DNA from: Elusimicrobiota bacterium
GTDB taxonomy: Bacteria; Elusimicrobiota; Elusimicrobia; UBA1565; UBA9628
Assembly (NCBI GenBank): GCA_030696455.1
Contig: JAUYSH010000036.1
Coordinates: 21,275-85,274, forward strand
Length of the DNA: 64,000 nt
Direction of reading: 5' to 3'
Shown piece by piece: positions 36,985 through 45,983 of the stretch. Under the pieces are notes generated by a model. The model was not told where the DNA came from. It saw only the letters and a list, made by a program, of their open reading frames with translations, and did no database searches. Numbering within the stretch: position 1 is the first letter of the stretch; every line of letters starts with the position of its first letter. The position numbers were made by a program, and so were the translations under genes.

Positions 36985-38540
36985 TGTCCGTCGCGGCTCT
37001 CGAAGGCGAGAAGATCCTCATCCTCGACTTCGGGAGCCAGTACACCCAGCTGATCGCGCGGCGGCTGCGGGAGCTCCAGGTGTACTGCGAGATCCTCCCG
37101 TACAAAGCCTCGCGAGCGCAGATCCTGGCGGCCAAGGCCGCGGGCATCATCCTGTCCGGCGGGCCCGCGTCGGTGCACGAGAAGGGCTCCCCGCGGCCGG
37201 ACAAGTTCGTGTTCGAGGCGGGCGTGCCGGTGCTCGGCATCTGCTACGGCATGCAGCTGCTCGTCGAGCTGCACGGCGGCAAGGTCGTCCCGTCGAAGAA
37301 GCGGGAATACGGTCACGCGGACCTCGAGATCGTCGCCGAGAGCCCGCTGTTCGCGGACCTGCCCAAGCACCTGCAGGTCTGGATGAGCCACGGCGACAGC
37401 GCCTCGCGCCTGCACAACGGCTTCCGCGTGGACGCGCGCACCGAGTCGGCCCCCTACGCCGCGATCTCCGACGAGGCCAAGCGCCAGTACGGCATCCAGT
37501 TCCACCCCGAGGTGGTCCACACGCCGCTCGGCTCCAAGGTCCTCGAGAACTTCGCCCGGCGCATCTGCGGCTTCAAGAAGGTCTGGTCGATGACCTCGCT
37601 TCTTGAATCCCAGGTCGCGGCGATCAAGGCGCAGGTCGGCGAGGGCAAGGTGGTCTGCGCGCTGTCGGGCGGGGTGGACTCGACCGTCGCGGCGACCTTG
37701 ATCTCCAAGGCCATCGGATCGCGGCTTCACTGCATTTACGTCGACACCGGACTCGGCCGCCACGGCGACCGGGAACGCGCCGAGAAGGTGCTCGGGCGGG
37801 AGCTCAAGCTCAATCTCAAAGTAGTGGATGCCTCCAAACTTTTCCTCGGCCGATTGAAGGGCGTCTCGGACCCGGAGCGTAAAAGAAAGATCATTGGAAA
37901 GAGTTTCATCGAGGTCTTCGACAAGGAAGCCAAACGGATCAAAGGGGTGACCTTCTTGGCCCAAGGGACCCTATACCCCGACGTCATCGAGTCCGTGTCG
38001 GTGCACGGCCCGTCGGTCGTTATCAAATCTCACCACAACGTCGGCGGGCTCCCGAAGAAGATGAATCTGAAGCTGGTCGAGCCGCTGCGGATGCTTTTCA
38101 AGGACGAAGTAAGGCTTCTCGGCAAAGAGATGGGGATATCTCCCGATCTTCTCGGCCTCCACCCTTTTCCCGGACCGGGCCTCGCGATCCGCGTGCTCGG
38201 CGCCGTGACCCCCGAGCTGCTCACGACCCTGCGCGACGCGGACCTCGTCATGCGCCAGGAGCTCAAGGCCGCCGGCTGGTACGACAAGGTCTGGCAGGCC
38301 TTCGTGGTCATCCTCCCCTCCGTGCGCTCCGTCGGCGTGATGGGCGACGGACGGACCTACGAGAACACGGTCGTCGTGCGCTCGGTGGATTCGCGCGACG
38401 GGATGACGGCCGACTGGTCGCGCCTGCCCTTCGACCTGCTCCAGAAGATCTCGAGCCGGATCGTCAGCGAAGTGAAGGGCGTCAATCGCGTGGCGTACGA
38501 CATCTCCTCCAAGCCTCCGGCCACCATCGAATGGGAGTAA
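36984..38540 (+). CDS. guaA: GMP synthase (glutamine-hydrolysing)
   Basis: ILDFGSQYTQLIARR; VLGICYGMQLL; CALSGGVDSTVAATL; SKPPATIEWE C-terminus. Confidence 0.97.
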   Translation: MSVAALEGEKILILDFGSQYTQLIARRLRELQVYCEILPYKASRAQILAAKAAGIILSGGPASVHEKGSPRPDKFVFEAGVPVLGICYGMQLLVELHGGKVVPSKKREYGHADLEIVAESPLFADLPKHLQVWMSHGDSASRLHNGFRVDARTESAPYAAISDEAKRQYGIQFHPEVVHTPLGSKVLENFARRICGFKKVWSMTSLLESQVAAIKAQVGEGKVVCALSGGVDSTVAATLISKAIGSRLHCIYVDTGLGRHGDRERAEKVLGRELKLNLKVVDASKLFLGRLKGVSDPERKRKIIGKSFIEVFDKEAKRIKGVTFLAQGTLYPDVIESVSVHGPSVVIKSHHNVGGLPKKMNLKLVEPLRMLFKDEVRLLGKEMGISPDLLGLHPFPGPGLAIRVLGAVTPELLTTLRDADLVMRQELKAAGWYDKVWQAFVVILPSVRSVGVMGDGRTYENTVVVRSVDSRDGMTADWSRLPFDLLQKISSRIVSEVKGVNRVAYDISSKPPATIEWE

Positions 38541-39430
38541 CGACCACCTTGCTTTCCTCCGTCGATATCGCCGGCCTCCCGCTTCTACGCAGGGGCAAGG
38601 TCCGGGATGTCTATGATCTCGGGGAAAAGCTCCTGATCGTGGCTTCGGATCGCCTGTCGGCTTTCGACGTGGTCTTGCCGACGCCGATCCCCGACAAAGG
38701 AAAGATTTTAACGACGGCGGCGCTGTTCTGGTTCGATCTCACCAAGGACGTGGTCCCCAACCACCTGATCACCGCTGATTTCGAGACGATTCAGAAGGCC
38801 CTGCCGAAGGGCGTCGTCTTGGATAAGAACTGGTTCGACGGCCGCATGATGCTGGTGCACAAGGCCAAGAGGATCGACGCGGAATGCGTGGCGCGGGCGT
38901 ACCTGGCCGGTTCCGGTTGGAAGGAATATAAAACGAACGGCAACGTCGTTGGTCACTCGCTTCCGGCGGGACTCAAGGAAGCCGACAAATTGCCTTCGCC
39001 CATTTTTACGCCCGCGACGAAGGCTGACGAGGGGCACGACGAGAACATCTCGCGAGAACGCTTGGCCGAGATGGTGGGGCCGGAGCTGGCCAAATTATTG
39101 GAAGAACTTACGCTTCGCGTGTTCAAGTTAGCGAGCGAGCACTTGGCTCAGCGGGACCTGATCCTCGCGGACACCAAATTCGAGTTCGGATACATCAACG
39201 GAAATTTGTCACTTATCGACGAGATACTCACCCCCGATTCATCCCGGGTGTGGGAAAAGAAGGACTGGAAGCCGGGCAAGACTCCGGATGGTTTCGACAA
39301 ACAGTTTGTGCGTGATTATCTCGAGAAGACGGGCTGGAACAAAGTCCCCCCCGCCCCCGCTTTGCCCCAGAGCGTCGTCGACGGTACCCTGTCTCGCTAT
39401 CGCGATTTCTTAATCAAGGTGACCAAGTGA
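38531..39430 (+). CDS. purC: SAICAR synthase
   Basis: RRGKVRDVYDLGEKLLIVASDRLSAFDVVLPTPIPDKG. Confidence 0.96.
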   Translation: MGVTTTLLSSVDIAGLPLLRRGKVRDVYDLGEKLLIVASDRLSAFDVVLPTPIPDKGKILTTAALFWFDLTKDVVPNHLITADFETIQKALPKGVVLDKNWFDGRMMLVHKAKRIDAECVARAYLAGSGWKEYKTNGNVVGHSLPAGLKEADKLPSPIFTPATKADEGHDENISRERLAEMVGPELAKLLEELTLRVFKLASEHLAQRDLILADTKFEFGYINGNLSLIDEILTPDSSRVWEKKDWKPGKTPDGFDKQFVRDYLEKTGWNKVPPAPALPQSVVDGTLSRYRDFLIKVTK

Positions 39431-39927
39431 GCGTGAAAATCCAGGCGGCCAACGTTCATCTCATCGAGGTCAAGCTCCGAAGCGAGTTCAACGACGCCGA
39501 GGGCTCGGCCGCGCTGGCCCTGCTGCGCGAGCAGGGGCTGACCAACCTCAAGGGCGTCCGCATCGGCCGCCTCTACGAGGTGTCGGGCGCGCTGTCCGCG
39601 AACCAGGCGCACCAGGCCGGCAAGGATCTGCTCTGCGACGCCGTGACCCAGGAGTTCCGCCTGGTCCCGGCCGCGCCGGCGCCGATGAACGGCATGAACT
39701 TCTGGCGCGTCGAGGTCTGGCTCAAGCCCACCGTCTCCGACGCCGTCGGCGCCACGGTCGCCGAGGCGATCGCCGAGGGCGGCCTGCCCCGACCCGCCTC
39801 CGCCCGCTGCGGCATGCTCTATCTCCTCGATGGCCGCGCCGTGAAGGCGCAGGTCGAGAAGGCCGTGGCCAAGTCCCTGGCCAATCCGCTCATCCACCGC
39901 GTCGTCGTCACCGAGGCCCATCCGTGA
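39427..39927 (+). CDS. purS: PurS-like FGAM synthase subunit, two tandem PurS-like domains
   Basis: Position between purC and purL; two about 80-aa halves each starting with an EVxL strand. Confidence 0.75.
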   Translation: MSVKIQAANVHLIEVKLRSEFNDAEGSAALALLREQGLTNLKGVRIGRLYEVSGALSANQAHQAGKDLLCDAVTQEFRLVPAAPAPMNGMNFWRVEVWLKPTVSDAVGATVAEAIAEGGLPRPASARCGMLYLLDGRAVKAQVEKAVAKSLANPLIHRVVVTEAHP

Positions 39928-42347
39928 ACGAGCTTTCCGAGGTTTCCGACATCGACTTCCCCATCCTGGGCAAGCCCGCCAAGGAGCTGCGCGCGCTCGG
40001 CAACGCGCGCCATCTCTCGCTCTCCGACCCCGAGTGGGCCGCCATCCAGGCGCATTTCAAGGGGCTGAAAAGAGAGCCCTCGCTGGCCGAGATCGAAACG
40101 ATCGCGCAGACCTGGTCCGAGCACTGCAAGCACAAGACCTTCACGAGCCCCATCCGCTACACCGAGGGCAAGAAGACGCGCACGATCAAGAACCTCTTCG
40201 CCGAGACCATCGTCGCCGCCACCGAGGCCGTCAAGAAGCCCTGGTGCCTGTCCCTGTTCAAGGACAACGCCGGCGTCGTCGCGTTCGGCAAGAAGTGGGC
40301 GCTCGCCTTCAAGGTCGAGACCCACAACCACCCGTCGGCCCTCGAGCCCTACGGCGGCGCGGCCACCGGCGTCGGCGGCGTCGTGCGCGACATCCTCGGA
40401 GTGGGCCTCGGCGCGAAACCCATACTCAACACCGACACCTTCTGCTTCGGCCGCCCAGACTACAAGGGCGCGCTCCCCGAGGGCGCCCACCACCCGACGC
40501 GGACCTTGCGCGGCGTGGTCGCCGGCGTGCGCGACTACGGCAACCGCATGGGCATCCCGACCGCCGGCGGCGGCATTTGGTTCGACGACGAATACCGCCT
40601 CAACCCTCTCGTGTTCTGCGGCACCGTCGGCATCATGCCCCAGTGGGCCGTCAAGAAAGAGGTCAAACCCGGCGACCTGATCGTCGCGGTCGGCGGCAGA
40701 ACGGGACGCGACGGGCTTCATGGCGCGACGTTCTCGTCGGCCAACCTCGGCGCGGACGCCCCGTCCTCCGCCGTCCAGATCGGCCACGCGATCCAGGAGA
40801 AGCGCGTTCTCGACGCGCTGCTCGCGGCGCGCGACAAGAAGCTCTACGGCTCGGTCACGGACTGCGGCGCCGGGGGGTTCTCCTCCGCCGTCGGCGAGCT
40901 CGGCGCGGACTGCGGCGCGCGCGTGCGCCTCGAGCAGGCCCCGCTGAAGGTCAGCGACCTCGACTCCTGGGAGATATGGCTGTCCGAGTCGCAGGAGAGG
41001 ATGGTCCTGGCCGTCCCGCCCAAGTGCCTCAAGGCGCTCGAGAACGTGTTCGCCGCCGAGGGCTGCGAGCTCGCCGTCCTCGGCGAATTCACCAAGACCG
41101 GCCGCCTCGAGGTCATGCACCACGAGCGGACGATCGTCGATCTCGACATGAAGTTCCTTCACAAGGGTCTCCCGCGCGTGGAGCGCGAGGCCACCTGGAC
41201 GAATAGCCACGCCGCGAAGCCCGCGGGCGGCACGACGAAGAAGGCCGGCGACGCCCTGCGCGAAATGGTCGGCCACCTCAACGTCTGCTCGCGCGAGTGG
41301 GTGATCCGCCAGTACGACCACGAGGTCCAGGGCGGCACCATCGTCAAGCCCCTCCAGGGCGTGCGCCACGACGGCCCCGGCGACGCCTGCGTGATCTGGC
41401 CCCACGCCGCCACCGGAGACATGGAGGACTTCTCCTGCTTCGCGGTCGGCCACGGCCTGAACCCCGACTACGGCCGGATCGACCCCTATTACATGGCGCT
41501 CGCGGCCGTCGACGAGGCCCTGCGCAACCTCACCTGCGTCGGCGCCGATCCGGCGCGCGCGGCCCTGCTCGACAATTTTTGCTGGGCCAGCCCCGAGGAT
41601 CCCAGGCAGCTCGGCGCGCTCGTGCGCGCGGCCGAGGGCTGCGCCGCCGCCGCGAAAGGCTTCAACGTCCCCTTCATCTCCGGCAAAGACAGCATGTTCA
41701 ACCAGTCCAAGGACGAGAAGGGCAAGGAGCTTCCGATCCCCGGCACCTTGCTCATCTCCGCCATGGCGCCGGTGCCGGACGGACGAAAGGCCGTGACGAT
41801 GGACTTTAAGGGCCCTGGAAACGCGTTGTACCTGATAGGGCGCACCAACGACGAACTCGGCGGCTCCCTCTATCACCGCATCCTCGGACGCACCGGCGGC
41901 GAGGTGCCCAAGGTCAACCCCGCCTCCGCGATCGACGGCTTCAAGGCCCTGCACGCGGCGATGACCCGCGGCCACGTCCTCTCCGCGCACGACCTCTCCG
42001 AGGGCGGCCTGGCGCTGTGCGCCGCGGAGATGGGCTTCACCGGCGAGTTCGGCTGCCTGCTCGACCTCGACGAGGTCCCGCGCGATCCCCGTATTTACTC
42101 GAACGAGACCTTGCTTTTCTCCGAGTCCCCTTCGAGAATACTCGTCGAGGTCAAGCCCGAGAACGAATCCGCCTTCCTGCGCCAGTTCGGCAAGAGCGCC
42201 AAATCCGCGATGGTGAGGCGCATGGGCCAGACCACGGCCAATCCGATCCTGAAGGTGACCGGACTCGAGGGCTCGACCTGCCTCGAAGAGCCCCTCAAAG
42301 AGCTCAAGGAAGCGTGGCAGACCGCTTTGCCCAAGGTGCTCGGATGA
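39924..42347 (+). CDS. purL: Phosphoribosylformylglycinamidine synthase subunit PurL
   Basis: QTWSEHCKHKTF; KVETHNHPSALEPYGGAATGVGGVVRDILG. Confidence 0.96.
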   Translation: MNELSEVSDIDFPILGKPAKELRALGNARHLSLSDPEWAAIQAHFKGLKREPSLAEIETIAQTWSEHCKHKTFTSPIRYTEGKKTRTIKNLFAETIVAATEAVKKPWCLSLFKDNAGVVAFGKKWALAFKVETHNHPSALEPYGGAATGVGGVVRDILGVGLGAKPILNTDTFCFGRPDYKGALPEGAHHPTRTLRGVVAGVRDYGNRMGIPTAGGGIWFDDEYRLNPLVFCGTVGIMPQWAVKKEVKPGDLIVAVGGRTGRDGLHGATFSSANLGADAPSSAVQIGHAIQEKRVLDALLAARDKKLYGSVTDCGAGGFSSAVGELGADCGARVRLEQAPLKVSDLDSWEIWLSESQERMVLAVPPKCLKALENVFAAEGCELAVLGEFTKTGRLEVMHHERTIVDLDMKFLHKGLPRVEREATWTNSHAAKPAGGTTKKAGDALREMVGHLNVCSREWVIRQYDHEVQGGTIVKPLQGVRHDGPGDACVIWPHAATGDMEDFSCFAVGHGLNPDYGRIDPYYMALAAVDEALRNLTCVGADPARAALLDNFCWASPEDPRQLGALVRAAEGCAAAAKGFNVPFISGKDSMFNQSKDEKGKELPIPGTLLISAMAPVPDGRKAVTMDFKGPGNALYLIGRTNDELGGSLYHRILGRTGGEVPKVNPASAIDGFKALHAAMTRGHVLSAHDLSEGGLALCAAEMGFTGEFGCLLDLDEVPRDPRIYSNETLLFSESPSRILVEVKPENESAFLRQFGKSAKSAMVRRMGQTTANPILKVTGLEGSTCLEEPLKELKEAWQTALPKVLG

Positions 42348-43117
42348 AAAAGCCAAAAGTCCTGATCCTGCGCGCCGCCGGCGTCAACTGCGAGCTGGAG
42401 ACCGCCAACGCGTTCAAGCACGTCGGCGGCGACCCCGAGCTCGTCCACATCACCGAGTTGCGCTCGGGAAAGAAAAAATTGATGGACTACGCGATCCTGT
42501 CCATTCCCGGCGGATTTTCTTACGGGGACGACGTGGGCGCCGGCAAGGTCCTGGCCAATCAAGTCCGTCACACGCTGACGGATCTGCGGCAGTTCGTGCG
42601 CCTCGGCCGCCCCGTCATCGGCATCTGCAACGGCTTCCAGGTGCTCGTCAAGTCCGGCATCCTCCCCCACTCCAACGCCTGCGACCAAAGCGCCTCCTTC
42701 ACCGTCAACGACTCCGGGAAGTTCGAGACGCGGTGGACCCACCTGCGCATCAACACGCAGTCCTCCTGCCTGTTCTTCAAAGGCCTGCCCGAGATGATCG
42801 AACTTCCGGTCGCGCATGGGGAAGGCAAATTAGTCCTAAAATCCCCGCGCCACCTCGAGGACCTGAAGAAGACGAAGTCCATCGCCCTGCAGTACGTCAC
42901 CGAGGACGGCAAGCTGATGGGCTACCCGCACAACCCCAACGGCTCGATCTTCAACATCGCCGGGCTGACCAACCCCGAGGGCAACGTCCTGGGCCTCATG
43001 CCCCACCCCGAGCGCTTCATGTCGCTGCACCACCACCCGAACTGGACGCGCCAGACCTACCGCAAGGCGCCCGTCGGGCTCGAGATGTTCAAGAACGCCG
43101 TCGACTACGCCCGCTAG
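42344..43117 (+). CDS. purQ: Phosphoribosylformylglycinamidine synthase subunit PurQ
   Basis: VLILRAAGVNCELET; SIPGGFSYGDDVGAGKVLANQ; VIGICNGFQVL; MPHPER. Confidence 0.95.
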   Translation: MKKPKVLILRAAGVNCELETANAFKHVGGDPELVHITELRSGKKKLMDYAILSIPGGFSYGDDVGAGKVLANQVRHTLTDLRQFVRLGRPVIGICNGFQVLVKSGILPHSNACDQSASFTVNDSGKFETRWTHLRINTQSSCLFFKGLPEMIELPVAHGEGKLVLKSPRHLEDLKKTKSIALQYVTEDGKLMGYPHNPNGSIFNIAGLTNPEGNVLGLMPHPERFMSLHHHPNWTRQTYRKAPVGLEMFKNAVDYAR

Positions 43118-43461
43118 ACGCGGGCGCGACGCCGTCCGACGAGCCCTCCCCTCAGTCTCGCCGCAACCTTGGCCGTGCGCAGGGGGTGCCCCGGCTTCAT
43201 GTGCTTCGCGCCCTTGCGCGAGGTCACGCGGGAGGGCCGGCCCGTATTGGAGTTCTCCAGCATGTACAGCCCCTGCTTGTCCTGGCGCTTGGAGAAGTTG
43301 CGCTGGATGGTCCAGCCTCCGCCGACCTTGCGGTCCGTCGCGCTGGTTCCGGGCAAGGAGGTGTCGATGAGGTTGTCGCGCCGGCGTCTGGGAGGGCCCT
43401 TCGCCTTCTTCACGCCCGATCGTTCTATCTGATAGCGGAGCTGCTCGGATTTAGTAGGCAT
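43114..43461 (-). CDS. Small basic conserved hypothetical protein
   Basis: MPTKSEQLRYQIERSGVKKAKGPP...SATDRKVGGG; TATAAT 6 bp upstream of ATG. Confidence 0.7.
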   Translation of the reverse strand: MPTKSEQLRYQIERSGVKKAKGPPRRRRDNLIDTSLPGTSATDRKVGGGWTIQRNFSKRQDKQGLYMLENSNTGRPSRVTSRKGAKHMKPGHPLRTAKVAARLRGGLVGRRRARV

Positions 43462-43481
43462 GGCTCCATTATAGGCCGCTC

Positions 43482-43515
43482 AAATTGTCCCGGGATGCCG
43501 GAAGCGCGACAATTT
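43482..43515. promoter_or_regulatory. Inverted repeat AAATTGTC-N18-GACAATTT in divergent intergenic region
   Basis: Read directly. Confidence 0.6.
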
Positions 43516-43565
43516 AATATCGGCGCAGCCGCGCTCGCATGTAAGCCGCGCGCTCCCGCCCGGGT

Positions 43566-45983
43566 ATGCCGGGCATGGACACCCCCAAGCTCGCCTTCAT
43601 CGCCGTTTTGCTCGCCGCCGCGCCGGCCTCCTCCCAGGAGCTGATGGCCGTCATCGAGGGCCGCCAGGCCGGCCCCTTCGTCCTCGAGCACACGGAGGCC
43701 GTCGTGGAGGTCTCCGGAGGCTTCGCGCGCGTCGAGGTCAGCCAGCGCTTCAAGAACCCGCACAAGACCCGCCTCGAGGCCGTCTACGCCTTCCCCTTGC
43801 CGGAGAACGCGGCGGTCACCGACATGTTCATGCGGATCTCGAGCCGGACGGTGCTCTCGGAGGTGCGGGAGCGCGGGGAGGCCAAGCGGATCTACGAGGC
43901 CGCCAAGTCCTCGGGCCACGCGGCGGCCCTCCTCGAGACCGAACGGCCCAATCTGTTCACCCAGTCCGTGGCCAACATCCCGCCCGGGGAGACGGTGTTC
44001 GTGCACCTGCGTTACGTCCACGAGCTCGCCTACGATGATGGCCGTTACCGCTTCCACTTCCCGATGACGATCGGGCCGCGCTTCATCCCCGCGAACGGGA
44101 CGGTGGGCGACGCGCCGCGCATCTCCCCGCCCATGCTGGTCCCCGGCGAGCGCGGCGGCCACGACATCCAGGTCACGGTGCGCCTGCGCGCCGGGCTTCC
44201 GGTCACGGGCCTGCGCAGCCCCTCGCACGAGCTGACGGTGACGCGCTCCTCCGGGGTCGTGACGACGCGTCTCAAGGAGTCGGACACCATCCCCAACAAG
44301 GACCTGACTTTAGAGTGGAGCCTGCGCGCGCCCAAGCCCGAGGCCTCCGTGCTGTCGCACCGCGCCGCCGACGAGGGGCGGGTCATGCTGCTGCTTCAGC
44401 CCCAGGCCCGTCCTCGGCCCGAGGAGGTGACGCCCAAGGAGATGGTGTTCGTCGTGGATACCTCCGGCTCCATGTCCGGAGAGCCCCTCACGAAGGTGAA
44501 GGAGGCCATGCGCCGGGCCATCAAGGGCATGAACCCCGGGGATCATTTCCAGATCATCCGCTTCGACCAGGCGGCGTCGTCCTTCCGTCCGGCGCCGGTG
44601 CCCAACACGCCCGGCAACGTCCGCGACGGCCTGTCCTACCTCAACGGCTTCGACGGCGCGGGCGGCACGAACATGATCGAGGGCATCAAGGCCGCGCTCG
44701 ACTTCCCCCGCGACCCCCGGCGCCGGCGCATGGTGCTGTTCATGACCGACGGCTATATCGGCAACGAGGCGGAGATCCTCGCCCTGGTGCGGGAGCGCCT
44801 CGGCGACGCGCGGCTGTTCTCCTTCGGCGTGGGCTCCTCGGTGAACCGCCACCTGCTCGAAAGGCTGGCTTCGGAGGGCCGCGGCTTCGTCCAGTACGTA
44901 CGGCCTGACGAAGAGACCGGGAAGGCGGTGGCGCTGTTCTACAAGCGCCTGCGCAATCCCCTGCTGCTCGATATCAAGGTCGACTGGGGCGGCCTGCCGG
45001 TGACCGAGCAGGAGCCCGAACTCCTGCCCGATCTGTTCGACGCGCAGCCGCTCTCGGTCTTCGCCCGCTACGGCGGCCCGTCCACGGGGACGGTGACGAT
45101 CACCGGGACCCTCGCCGGCAAGCCGTATAAGAGGAAAATATGGGTGCGCCTGCCCAAGGCCCGCCCGGAGAACAAGGTGTTGATCCCGGTCTGGGCGCGC
45201 CGGCGCGTGGAGCGCCTGATGAGCGAGCAATACGGAACGCCCAAGCCCGAGGCCGTGGAGGCGGTGAAAGGCCTGGGGCTCAAGTATAAGCTCGTCACCC
45301 CGTACACCTCCTTCGTCGCGGTGGAGCGCACGGTGAAGGCCGACCTGTCCTTGCCTTTGGAGAGCGTGCTGATCCCCAATGAGATGCCCGAGGGCGTCAG
45401 CTTCGAAGGCGTGTTCGGCGCGGACGCGGCCGTCGTGTCCATCCCCCGCCTCAAGCCGGGCGACCCCGTGCTCACCGTCGACGCGCCGCGCGGCACCGCC
45501 GCCGTGATCGCGGATTTCCCCTTCGGGGAACGGCAGCTCTGCGCCTGGGACGAGGACCGCGAGAAATGGGCCTGCCGCTTCCTCGTGCCGCGCGGCACGA
45601 CTGACGGACGCTACGCGATCCGCGTGACCTGCGTGGGAACGGACGGCGGCCGGACCTTGATGGAGGCCGGCTACACGGTGGACTCGAAGGCCCCGGTGTT
45701 CGAGGTCGCGGTCAAGGCGGACGGGGCGGAGGTGGTCGTCATGGCGGAAGCGAGGAAGTTCGTGCTGGAGACGATCAAGGGAAAGAAGGGAGTCGTGGCC
45801 GTCACGCACGACGTCAAACGCGTGCGGCTGCTCACGGCGGACGGCCGGGTGACGCGCCTGCGGCTGGAGCGCCGGCCGGACCGGTTCGTGTGGAGCGCCA
45901 AGGTCGCCGCGCGCGGCGAGGCGGTGCTCGAGGCGGTGGACTTCGCGGGCAACATCTCGCGCCAGATCGTGAGGCTGCCGTGA
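43566..45983 (+). CDS. Secreted VIT + von Willebrand A domain protein
   Basis: VIT region KTRLEAVYAFPLPENAAVTDM; MIDAS VFVVDTSGSMSGEP...GGTNM...MTDG; start may be 43575. Confidence 0.88.
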   Translation: MPGMDTPKLAFIAVLLAAAPASSQELMAVIEGRQAGPFVLEHTEAVVEVSGGFARVEVSQRFKNPHKTRLEAVYAFPLPENAAVTDMFMRISSRTVLSEVRERGEAKRIYEAAKSSGHAAALLETERPNLFTQSVANIPPGETVFVHLRYVHELAYDDGRYRFHFPMTIGPRFIPANGTVGDAPRISPPMLVPGERGGHDIQVTVRLRAGLPVTGLRSPSHELTVTRSSGVVTTRLKESDTIPNKDLTLEWSLRAPKPEASVLSHRAADEGRVMLLLQPQARPRPEEVTPKEMVFVVDTSGSMSGEPLTKVKEAMRRAIKGMNPGDHFQIIRFDQAASSFRPAPVPNTPGNVRDGLSYLNGFDGAGGTNMIEGIKAALDFPRDPRRRRMVLFMTDGYIGNEAEILALVRERLGDARLFSFGVGSSVNRHLLERLASEGRGFVQYVRPDEETGKAVALFYKRLRNPLLLDIKVDWGGLPVTEQEPELLPDLFDAQPLSVFARYGGPSTGTVTITGTLAGKPYKRKIWVRLPKARPENKVLIPVWARRRVERLMSEQYGTPKPEAVEAVKGLGLKYKLVTPYTSFVAVERTVKADLSLPLESVLIPNEMPEGVSFEGVFGADAAVVSIPRLKPGDPVLTVDAPRGTAAVIADFPFGERQLCAWDEDREKWACRFLVPRGTTDGRYAIRVTCVGTDGGRTLMEAGYTVDSKAPVFEVAVKADGAEVVVMAEARKFVLETIKGKKGVVAVTHDVKRVRLLTADGRVTRLRLERRPDRFVWSAKVAARGEAVLEAVDFAGNISRQIVRLP

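Noticed and set aside
39819-42356. 845-aa minus-strand ORF opposite purL
   Set aside because: Antisense shadow of purL in GC-rich DNA; no recognisable motifs.
44310-45809. 499-aa minus-strand ORF opposite the VIT/vWA gene
   Set aside because: Shadow ORF; sense strand has clear signal peptide, VIT and MIDAS motifs.
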